Assembly (NCBI GenBank): GCA_023397505.1
Contig: JAEWUC010000008.1
Location: 744,001 to 808,000 of the forward strand
Reading direction: 5' to 3'
Length of the DNA stretch: 64,000 nt
Origin: Bacteroidota bacterium
GTDB taxonomy: Bacteria > Bacteroidota > Ignavibacteria > Ignavibacteriales > Melioribacteraceae
A program made the position numbers and the translations under genes. The notes beneath the pieces are model-generated. The model ran no database searches and was not told the origin of the DNA. It saw nothing but the letters and a program-made list of their open reading frames with translations. Of this stretch, positions 9,601 through 15,663 are shown piece after piece. Every line of letters begins with the position of its first letter. Positions within the stretch are counted from its first letter, which is position 1.

Positions 9601-10305
9601 CTAATTTGTTTTTATGTGTAAACCGCATTCTTTTGTGTCGGGATTTTCCCACCACCATCTTCCGTCGCGAACATCACCCCCTTCTTGCACAGCGCGAGAG
9701 CACGGTGCACAGCCGATGCTTTTATAATTTTTATTATATAATTGATTGAAAGGAATATTGTGTTTGTTGATAAAATCCCAAACTTGCTTTTCTGTCCAGC
9801 TAATTAACGGATTCACTTTTATGATTTTGAAATTGTCATCGTACTCAACGATATTTAAGTTTTCGCGTGTAACAGATTGTTCGCGGCGCAAGCCGGTAAT
9901 CCAGACTTTTTTATTTGCCAAAGCACGTTTCAAAGGTTCGATTTTTCTGACATAGCAGCAGAGTTTTCTAGTCTCAATACTTTTATAAAAAAGATTGACG
10001 CCGTTTTCACAAACCATTTTTTCAACGCTTTCATAATTCGGGAAATGTATTTCAATATTGATATTAAAATGTTCGCGTGTTCTATCAATCAAACTGTATG
10101 TTTCATAAGGAAGCCGACCGGTATCTAAAGTGAAAATTTTAGTCATGCTTTTTGATTCTGCAATCATATATGTAATTACTTGATCTTCAATACTGAAACT
10201 TGAAGAGAAAACGGATTCTTCACTGTATTGTTCCGAAAAATATTTTAATATTTCCCCGGCAGATTTTTTTTCAAAATAATTATTTAATTCAACAATCGAT
10301 TTCAT
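9601..10305 (-). CDS. cysH: Assimilatory APS reductase (CysH, [4Fe-4S] type)
   Basis: A 234-residue PP-loop reductase producing sulfite from an activated sulfate. The four cluster cysteines typical of APS-specific enzymes are present as a CC pair (KLCCYVRK, near residue 113) and CAPC (near 196). The catalytic C-terminal cysteine is in ECGLH, third from the end of the fold. Enterobacterial PAPS-specific CysH lacks the CC/CxxC set, so this enzyme should use APS directly. That agrees with the absence of an APS kinase gene in the operon. The start at 10305 is chosen because AAGGG is 6 nt upstream; the ATG two codons earlier would abut that site. Confidence 0.93.
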   Translation of the reverse strand: MKSIVELNNYFEKKSAGEILKYFSEQYSEESVFSSSFSIEDQVITYMIAESKSMTKIFTLDTGRLPYETYSLIDRTREHFNINIEIHFPNYESVEKMVCENGVNLFYKSIETRKLCCYVRKIEPLKRALANKKVWITGLRREQSVTRENLNIVEYDDNFKIIKVNPLISWTEKQVWDFINKHNIPFNQLYNKNYKSIGCAPCSRAVQEGGDVRDGRWWWENPDTKECGLHIKTN

Positions 10306-10314
10306 TAACATCCC

Positions 10315-10542
10315 TTAAATGTTGTATTCTGGGTCTTCCTGTGTTTTTCCAAGTTTTATTTTATTCCATACTCTTTCATGAAAGTAATACAAAATCATTT
10401 TTGTGAACACTTCCACAAGTCCGATTGAAGCTGCAACTTTAATGCTGCCGGTAATAATAAATGAAATAAGAATCGTGTCAAGCGTGCCGGTAATTCTCCA
10501 CGAAATAGATTTTAAAATGCTTCTGTACGATTTCTCATGCAT
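10315..10542 (-). CDS. DUF2061 small membrane protein, first structural gene of the sulfur operon
   Basis: A 75-residue protein with one or two hydrophobic helices (about residues 14-50) and the DUF2061 pattern SYRSILKSISWRITGTLDT followed by FHERVWNKI. DUF2061 genes are frequently found beside sulfate-assimilation genes, but their biochemical role is not established. No sulfate permease is encoded in this operon, so a role near sulfate or sulfite movement is possible but only a guess. It is the first structural gene after the long cysteine-rich leader and ends 9 nt before the cysH start. Only a weak ribosome site (TTGGA) precedes its ATG, which fits regulated initiation. Confidence 0.8.
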   Translation of the reverse strand: MHEKSYRSILKSISWRITGTLDTILISFIITGSIKVAASIGLVEVFTKMILYYFHERVWNKIKLGKTQEDPEYNI

Positions 10543-10577
10543 AATAGTCCAAGCTTTTTAAGTATAGTTTTTGAAAT

Positions 10578-10590
10578 CCGGCGCCGCCGG
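10578..10590 (-). promoter_or_regulatory. GC-rich hairpin in the cys operon leader
   Basis: On the minus strand CCGGC and GCCGG flank a 3-nt loop, an isolated GC-rich hairpin in an AT-rich leader. It lies 41 nt after the stop of the CCCC-ending leader ORF and about 35 nt before the DUF2061 ATG. It is not followed by a U run, so it is not an intrinsic terminator. It could influence access to the first ribosome site or ribosome release, which is inference. Confidence 0.4.
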
Positions 10591-10631
10591 GATAAACGAA
10601 AAAATTTTATTTGGTTACTTCAATAGTGGAA

Positions 10632-10769
10632 TTAACAACAACAGCAGTTCATTCGATGTGAATTTGTACAGGGTGCAAAATTATTATTTGTGGCTTTTGT
10701 AATAGATTTAAAAATAGAAATTATATTCACGCTGCTTTTTTTGATTATATGTTTTATGGAAGAAGTCAT
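10632..10769 (-). CDS. Putative leader peptide 2, ends in four consecutive cysteines
   Basis: A 45-codon open frame in the cys operon leader, too short for usual gene callers. It starts with ATG at 10769 behind AAAGG (5-nt spacing) and ends MNCCCC then TAA. The run of four Cys codons (TGC TGT TGT TGT) right before a stop is very unlikely by chance. It matches the logic of polycysteine leader ORFs known from mycobacteria, where ribosome stalling reports low Cys-tRNA. It lies between the intrinsic attenuator and the DUF2061 gene. A perfect TAATTTTG box overlaps its middle, so a shorter transcript translating only the last six codons (ATG at 10652) is an alternative. I infer a sensing role, not a stable protein. 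Confidence 0.65.
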   Translation of the reverse strand: MTSSIKHIIKKSSVNIISIFKSITKATNNNFAPCTNSHRMNCCCC

Positions 10770-10790
10770 AACAACCTTTCTATGTTTATG

Positions 10791-10824
10791 AAAACAAAAA
10801 AGCCCTTCGTCTCTTCGAAGGGCT
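10791..10824 (-). terminator. Intrinsic terminator/attenuator in the cys operon leader
   Basis: On the minus strand AGCCCTTCG and CGAAGGGCT form a perfect 9-bp stem with a 6-nt loop, followed directly by TTTTTGTTTT. It sits 28 nt after the stop of leader ORF1 and upstream of all structural genes of the sulfur operon. As a plain terminator there it would silence the operon, so an attenuator role is the natural reading. The 5' arm can alternatively pair with CGGAGG inside ORF1. Confidence 0.85.
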
Positions 10825-10852
10825 TTGTCTAAAAATTTATCTTAAATAAATA

Positions 10853-10948
10853 TCAGGCAAAATCCTCCGCGGGGGATACGCAACACATACAAATGCATAT
10901 CACACCGGAAAATATTTTTGTCTGGATATAATTATTGATCTTTTTCAT
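10853..10948 (-). CDS. Putative leader peptide 1 with Cys-Ile-Cys-Met-Cys-Cys
   Basis: A 31-codon open frame starting ATG at 10948 and ending TGA at 10853. It begins MKKINNY and carries CICMCC at residues 18-23, giving four Cys codons in six. The start lies only about 9 nt beyond a promoter -7 box, so the transcript should be nearly leaderless. An intrinsic terminator follows 28 nt after the stop. The placement (promoter, Cys-rich ORF, terminator, cysteine-supply genes) is that of an amino-acid attenuator. No similar protein family is recognised, and the product is probably only read for its translation rate. Evidence is positional and codon-based; translation is not proven. Confidence 0.7.
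   Translation of the reverse strand: MKKINNYIQTKIFSGVICICMCCVSPAEDFA
10862..10877 (-). promoter_or_regulatory. Candidate switch segments (anti-antiterminator and antiterminator) in leader ORF1
   Basis: Immediately after the Cys codons the minus strand reads ATCCCCCGCGGAGGAT. AUCC and GGAU can pair with each other as a local hairpin. The second part, CGGAGG, can instead pair over six bases (one G-U) with CCUUCG of the terminator's 5' arm at 10803-10808. A ribosome stalled on Cys codons 22-23 would cover the first part and free the second. This is the classic four-segment arrangement, read by eye and not folded computationally. Confidence 0.5.
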
Positions 10949-10956
10949 ATTGGTTG

Positions 10957-10987
10957 CAAATGTAAATAATAAAGGACGGCGTGTCAA
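10957..10987 (-). promoter_or_regulatory. Promoter of the sulfate-assimilation operon leader
   Basis: On the minus strand TTGACA (10987-10982) is followed by TACATTTG (10964-10957), with 20 nt between TTG and TA. This is a perfect match to the Bacteroidota -7 consensus TAnnTTTG with a -33 TTG. The predicted start is near 10950, just before leader ORF1. Confidence 0.7.
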
Positions 10988-11032
10988 GTTTAATTTTTTT
11001 GAAATTTCTTCGATAATAAATCAAAAAAAATT

Positions 11033-11398
11033 ATGAATCCCATATCAGCGAAATTAAACGCAATTCAATATTTCAATTCTTCGTTTTCAAAAAATGAAGA
11101 GAGTGAACCTGAGAAACAAACTTCAGATAAGATGGAATTCTCAGATACATCGAAAGCATTCGCAAAGCTTGATAGTTTTTTAAATCTTGGTAAACGCGAC
11201 CGCCTCGATATTAGTGATTTAAACGAATCTGAGAAAAATGAATTTTTGAAAATGCTTGCAACGCTTTTACAAAAAGGATTTGTCGGCTATGAAGTTTTGG
11301 AAGTGAATGGCAAACCGGAGAAACATTACATTGTTAATCAAATTGGCGATCAAAGAATTTATGGAGCCAAACTTTATAAAAAGAAAGGTTATTATTAA
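11033..11398 (+). CDS. Hypothetical protein, unrecognised family
   Basis: A 121-residue soluble protein that I cannot assign. The first 45 residues are polar and low in complexity (rich in Ser, Glu, Lys). The remainder looks like a compact domain with a helical stretch (DLNESEKNEFLKMLATLLQKG) and a later beta-like region (GYEVLEVNGKPEKHYIVNQ). No signal peptide or membrane segment. No clear ribosome site precedes the ATG. Its stop overlaps by 4 nt the stop of the hypothetical gene on the opposite strand, and both begin with short disordered-looking N-termini. It is divergent from the cys leader promoter. Confidence 0.6.
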   Translation: MNPISAKLNAIQYFNSSFSKNEESEPEKQTSDKMEFSDTSKAFAKLDSFLNLGKRDRLDISDLNESEKNEFLKMLATLLQKGFVGYEVLEVNGKPEKHYIVNQIGDQRIYGAKLYKKKGYY

Positions 11399-11907
11399 TA
11401 AGTCAGGTCAACAAGCGCGCCCGGTTCTTTTTTGAGAATCAAGCCGTAAGTTTCTTTTACTCTTTCGAGAAATGGACTTACGAACTTCTTAATTTTTTTT
11501 ACACTGTTTTTATCTTCCGGTGAATTTAAAACAATGTAGAAACCTTTCCCGACTTTATCTGAAGTTGCTTCATAATCATCATCGTTGATGTTTTCTTCTG
11601 TGAATCTTAAATAGGTTCTATAAAAATCCTTTTCTTTAATCTGTCTTTGTAAAATTTTATCTAAACTATTCAGTGCGGCAGCGGGAGTATTGCTGAGAAG
11701 TTTGAGGTCATAATTGTAATTCGAATTTTGTGAATCAGAATTAGTAGAAACAAGAGAATTTTTTTTATCATCGGTTAAATATTTCTTGAAACCTGTATTT
11801 GAATTGTCGCCCTCTATCGAAGTAATTTTTGTTGTGCCTTTTAATGAAGCATCGCTTTTGTAAGCCGCTTCAATAAATTCTATTCCGTTTAATCCATTTA
11901 AAATCAT
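11395..11907 (-). CDS. Hypothetical protein, unrecognised family
   Basis: A 170-residue protein with no recognised domain. The N-terminal 75 residues are Asn/Ser/Lys-rich and probably disordered (around NSNTGFKKYLTDDKKNS). The C-terminal part (about residues 85-170) is more structured and mixes helices with the segment GKGFYIVLNSPEDKNS. No signal peptide. GGAAA lies upstream of the start. It is a single gene convergent with 11033-11398 and separated from the response regulator gene by 86 nt. Function unknown. Confidence 0.6.
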   Translation of the reverse strand: MILNGLNGIEFIEAAYKSDASLKGTTKITSIEGDNSNTGFKKYLTDDKKNSLVSTNSDSQNSNYNYDLKLLSNTPAAALNSLDKILQRQIKEKDFYRTYLRFTEENINDDDYEATSDKVGKGFYIVLNSPEDKNSVKKIKKFVSPFLERVKETYGLILKKEPGALVDLTY

Positions 11908-11992
11908 TACGTGTTTCCTTTCAAAGGCAACAATAGCGATGTTGAGTTATTAAATCAAGTGAGAGGGCTCTAATTGTATTTTCTATCAATCT

Positions 11993-12751
11993 TCATGGAT
12001 TTTTCTTATCGAACAAATTGTCCCGGTACCGACGGCTCATATTTATTTTTTCGCCGTTTTTGAGGAAAACCAAATAATCGCCGTGACTCCACGATTGCAT
12101 TTTTTGAATCTGCTGGATGTTTACAATAAATGATCGGTGAATACGGGTAAATTTTTCGGGGTTTAATTTTTCTTCCATTTTAGTCATTGTTTCGCGCAAT
12201 AAATAGGTGCAGCTATTTGTATGAAGCGAGACATATTTTTCCTCAGCCGAAACATAAATTATATCGTCCGCTTGAACGAAAAAATATTTTGAACCGTGAC
12301 TGACTAAAAATCTATCTGTAAATTTTTCTGTTTTATTTATTTCTTTAAGAATGTTTTTAAGTTCGGATTCCCTCGATTTTTTTAAAGTTAATTTTTCATA
12401 AGCTTTATCGAGTGATTTATTAAAACGGTTTTTATCGAAAGGTTTTAGTAAATAATCTACGGCGTTTACTTCGAAGGCATCGAGAGCGTACTGATCATAA
12501 GCGGTAACAAAAACAACTACGGGCATATTTTCCACGCCGATATGTTCGATAATTTCAAATCCATTCATGCCCGGCATTTGAATATCAAGGAAAATTAAAT
12601 CCGGCTTCTCGTTTGTAATTTTTTCAACTGCTTCAATGCCGTTTTCTGCTTCTATCAAATTGAAATCGTTATTAAGATTATTTAAAAATGAAAATATTTT
12701 TTTCCTTGCAGGCTTTTCATCGTCGGCAATTAGAATTTTCAAATTATCCAT
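11993..12751 (-). CDS. LytTR-family response regulator
   Basis: A 252-residue two-component regulator. The receiver domain (about residues 1-120) has the acidic pair DDE near the start, phospho-acceptor Asp in LIFLDIQMPGMNGF and the conserved Lys in LLKPFDKNRF. A LytTR DNA-binding domain follows (about 148-250), with FTRIHRSFIVNIQQI typical of the family. The ATG at 12751 overlaps the end of the sensor gene by 8 nt, so the two are translationally coupled; an upstream in-frame TTG is less likely. Targets cannot be inferred, but the acyltransferase gene divergent from the sensor is a candidate by position. Confidence 0.92.
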   Translation of the reverse strand: MDNLKILIADDEKPARKKIFSFLNNLNNDFNLIEAENGIEAVEKITNEKPDLIFLDIQMPGMNGFEIIEHIGVENMPVVVFVTAYDQYALDAFEVNAVDYLLKPFDKNRFNKSLDKAYEKLTLKKSRESELKNILKEINKTEKFTDRFLVSHGSKYFFVQADDIIYVSAEEKYVSLHTNSCTYLLRETMTKMEEKLNPEKFTRIHRSFIVNIQQIQKMQSWSHGDYLVFLKNGEKINMSRRYRDNLFDKKNP

Positions 12752-13841
12752 TGCTTTCGTTCTCAAAAGGAATTGTTATTGTTACTATCAAACCATTAGG
12801 TTTGTTGTTGTCGAAGCCAAATTTAAAACTATTACCGTAAAGTTTTTCAAGGCGTTCAATTGTATTTGATATACCGACACCTTTCTTAACATCAATTTCG
12901 GATAGATTTTTTATTCCCGGTCCGTTATCGGAAATAGTTAAAATCAAATTACCATCTATTTTCTTAGATGAAATCATGATTTTCAGAAGCGATAGAGTTT
13001 CCATACCGAATTTTATTGAGTTCTCGGCAATCGGCTGAAAAATAAAAGAAGGAACTGAAGCATTTTTTGTTTCTTCATCGATTGAGAATTCAACATCTAA
13101 TTTATCTTTAAATCTTCCTTTCATTATATCAAGATAAAGTCTAAGTGTTTCAATTTCTCTCGTTAATAAGATTTTGCCTTCATTAGAATTACTTAATGAT
13201 ATACGAAGAAGATCGCTTAAATCGGCAATCATTTTATCGGCTGATTGGATGTCATCATACATTGTCGATGAAATCATATTCAAAGTGTTAAAAAGAAAAT
13301 GCGGATGAATTTGATTTTTCAAGATTTCAAGTCGAGTCCGTGAAAGCTGCTCTTCAAGTTTTATTGTCTTCAGTTTTTCTTCTTGTTTTTCCTTGTTCGA
13401 AACAACAAAACTATAAACAAAATAAACGAGTAGAAAACCAGTAAACAGTTTTAGTGTTTCCATAATATATCGGTAAGGTATATCTCCGTAGTTGTAATTT
13501 CCCCAGCCTGCAAAATCAAATATCATAATTCTTGAATAATACATTAAAGCGGTATGGACTGCTCCAAGACATGCAATGGTTAAGATATAGATCGGGATAC
13601 GCGGAAAAAAATTACTAATTGTAATCGGGAATTTTCTAATTAGAAAAATCATTGCCGGTATTAGAAAAAAAAACGAGTATGACCCAGTAAATTCATAAAT
13701 AAAATATTTTATGTAATTTATCTTGTCGCCTTCTGCAAGCAATAAAGTAATTATTACAAATGTATTCAACAGGGCGCTTACATTTGCCAGCAGAAAGAAA
13801 AGTAAAAATGTTTTTAACCGTTTACTACTTATTGGTTTCAT
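12744..13841 (-). CDS. LytS/YehU-type sensor histidine kinase
   Basis: About 365 residues from the ATG at 13841. There are four hydrophobic segments in the first 150 residues, then a short coiled stretch. The His_kinase domain has the phospho-acceptor motif NQIHPHFLFNTLN, followed by a GHKL ATPase with ISDNGPGIKN and the GVGISNTIERL motif. This class typically partners LytTR regulators, as it does here. The frame is open further upstream (ATG 13919, GTG 13928), but those starts lack a ribosome site and would add an odd hydrophobic N-terminus; the chosen start begins MKPISSKRLK and leads directly into helix 1. The signal sensed is unknown. Confidence 0.88.
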   Translation of the reverse strand: MKPISSKRLKTFLLFFLLANVSALLNTFVIITLLLAEGDKINYIKYFIYEFTGSYSFFFLIPAMIFLIRKFPITISNFFPRIPIYILTIACLGAVHTALMYYSRIMIFDFAGWGNYNYGDIPYRYIMETLKLFTGFLLVYFVYSFVVSNKEKQEEKLKTIKLEEQLSRTRLEILKNQIHPHFLFNTLNMISSTMYDDIQSADKMIADLSDLLRISLSNSNEGKILLTREIETLRLYLDIMKGRFKDKLDVEFSIDEETKNASVPSFIFQPIAENSIKFGMETLSLLKIMISSKKIDGNLILTISDNGPGIKNLSEIDVKKGVGISNTIERLEKLYGNSFKFGFDNNKPNGLIVTITIPFENESNG

Positions 13842-14113
13842 AATAGTTATAAATTGTTTTTTGACAAACAAATTCTTTTTCAAAACAAATATGCTGAATA
13901 CAAATATGTTTTCAAACATTTCGTTCACGAGAAGGATTTATTTGTCTACTAATGGGACTTGATTGAAGCATTATATTATTAACAAATGATTTTAAATATT
14001 ACGATCAATAAAAAAATCCCGAATGTGGATAAAAAAAACCCTTTTACGACAAACATGTTTTTGGATTAGACTTCTTATGATAATTTTGTATAGAAATTAT
14101 TATTGGGGAAAAA

Positions 14114-15307
14114 ATGGAATTAAAAGAAAGACGTTACGAAATCGATTGGCTGAGGGTTATTGCATTCTTGTTATTAATACTTTATCACACAGGGATGTTT
14201 TTTGTGCCATGGGATTTCCATTTTAAAAATTATGAAACAAGTGAAATGTTTGAATTGTGGATGTCGCCGTTAAATCAATTCCGCCTTCCGTTATTATTTA
14301 TGATTTCCGGCATGGGAGCTTTTTTCGTTATTAAACATAGAAACAACGGCGCGTATTTCGGAGAACGGCATAAAAGACTTTTGCTGCCGCTGGCTTTTGG
14401 AATGTTCGTGATTGTTCCACCGCAAATTTTTTACGAACACCTTTTTAAGGGAATACAATATTCAAACTATTTTGAGTTTTATAAAAAAGTTTTTGAAATG
14501 AAACCCTACCCCGGCGGATGTTTTAGCTGGCACCACCTTTGGTATGTTATGTACATTTTTGTTTTTTCAATGATTTGTTTCCCGTTGTTAAAGTATTTGA
14601 AGAGCAGTGGATCGATTGATTTTAAAAACAAATTATATATGTTCCTTTTAAAACCCGGAAGAATTTACTTGCTCGGACTCCCTTTGCTTTTAGTTTATTA
14701 CGGACTTGCTCCCTTTTTCCCAACAACTCATGCTCTTGTTGACGATTGGTATAATTTTACATACATGCTGATATTTTTTATTTATGGGATGATTATTATT
14801 TCAGTTGATGGAATGTGGGATGTTTTAGAAAAGTATAGAAAAACTTCCCTGATAATTGCTTTGATTCCATTTTCATTTTTATGGCTGTTTGTTTGGGGAC
14901 CCACATTTTATATCATGAATGAAGAAACGACAGCGTTCTTTTTCTTCTATGGATTCTTAAAAATCATTTTTGTTATATCATTCTTATTGGCCATTCTCGG
15001 TTATTCAAGAAAATTATTTAATAGAACAAATAAATTTATGCAATATGCAACAGAGGCGGTTTACCCGTTTTATATTCTGCATCAATCAATAATGATGACC
15101 TTCGGTTTTTATATAATCCAAATGCCGCTGGGGATATTTCCAAAATTTTTATTAGTAGCAATTGCAACTTTTGGCGGGAGTTGGGTTTTTTATGAATTAT
15201 TTATCAGGCGGTTTAATTTTATGAGAGTATTGTTCGGGCAAAAACCTTTAAACGGAACAAAATTAAAAGCGGAGCTAATTCCTAATGAAGAATCCGCAAT
15301 AAAATAA
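14114..15307 (+). CDS. Acyltransferase family 3 (glucan/OPG-modifying type) membrane protein
   Basis: A 397-residue polytopic protein with about ten hydrophobic helices. The family-3 signature lies at the start (YEIDWLRVIAFLLLILYHTG), with the conserved His near residue 25, and HHLWYVMYIFVF in the middle. Such proteins move acyl groups onto membrane-exported sugars such as periplasmic glucans, O-antigen or lipid-linked glycans. The substrate is not deducible. GGGG lies 6 nt before the ATG. It is divergent from the LytS-type sensor with about 270 nt between starts. Possible control by that pair is inference. Confidence 0.85.
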   Translation: MELKERRYEIDWLRVIAFLLLILYHTGMFFVPWDFHFKNYETSEMFELWMSPLNQFRLPLLFMISGMGAFFVIKHRNNGAYFGERHKRLLLPLAFGMFVIVPPQIFYEHLFKGIQYSNYFEFYKKVFEMKPYPGGCFSWHHLWYVMYIFVFSMICFPLLKYLKSSGSIDFKNKLYMFLLKPGRIYLLGLPLLLVYYGLAPFFPTTHALVDDWYNFTYMLIFFIYGMIIISVDGMWDVLEKYRKTSLIIALIPFSFLWLFVWGPTFYIMNEETTAFFFFYGFLKIIFVISFLLAILGYSRKLFNRTNKFMQYATEAVYPFYILHQSIMMTFGFYIIQMPLGIFPKFLLVAIATFGGSWVFYELFIRRFNFMRVLFGQKPLNGTKLKAELIPNEESAIK

Positions 15308-15663
15308 TTGTTTTTATTATTGAATTTTGTAGTCATTCCCGCTACGACTCCCGCCTTGACTCGACAGCAAGACGAGGCAGGCGCGTCTTCAGCGAACCGA
15401 GCTGCACGCTTGAAGCGGGAATCTATTATACCTGTTGGTATCGTTTGCACAAAAACGAAGTGGGCATAATTAATATTTCACCTCTCGTGTTGAAGTTATT
15501 TATTCCTAATCGAAAAAGATTTCAACTTTTCGAGATTTTTTTGAACTAATCCATTAAAGACCCCGTTATCTATCATAGTTAGATTAAAAAATTTATAATT
15601 GTTAAATTGCGCCATCAATAACGGGCATATTTTTAAGTACGAATAGAATTATAGGAATATAAA
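15308..15663. other. Intergenic region between acyltransferase gene and aceE
   Basis: No gene is supported here. It contains an imperfect inverted repeat (15335-15422) and a weak AT-rich hairpin, TCGAAAA/TTTTCGA at 15512-15535, followed by a T run that could terminate the acyltransferase transcript. A weak promoter-like pair (TTG 15607, TATTTTTA 15628, 18 nt apart) precedes aceE. Confidence 0.4.
15335..15422. repeat. Imperfect inverted repeat, likely dispersed element
   Basis: The ends ATTCCCGCT (15335-15343) and AGCGGGAAT (15414-15422) are perfect inverted copies about 88 nt apart. The GC-rich interior contains further short complements (CGCCT near 15351, AGGCG near 15377). Base composition is clearly higher in G+C than the flanks, which suggests a small mobile or dispersed repeat. 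No T run follows. Confidence 0.55.

Noticed and set aside
10578..10590. GC hairpin as a second intrinsic terminator of the cys leader
   Set aside because: No U run follows on the minus strand and the stem is only 5 bp.
10543..11032. SAM or other riboswitch in the cys leader
   Set aside because: No conserved riboswitch core is recognisable, and the Cys-rich ORFs with terminator explain the leader better.
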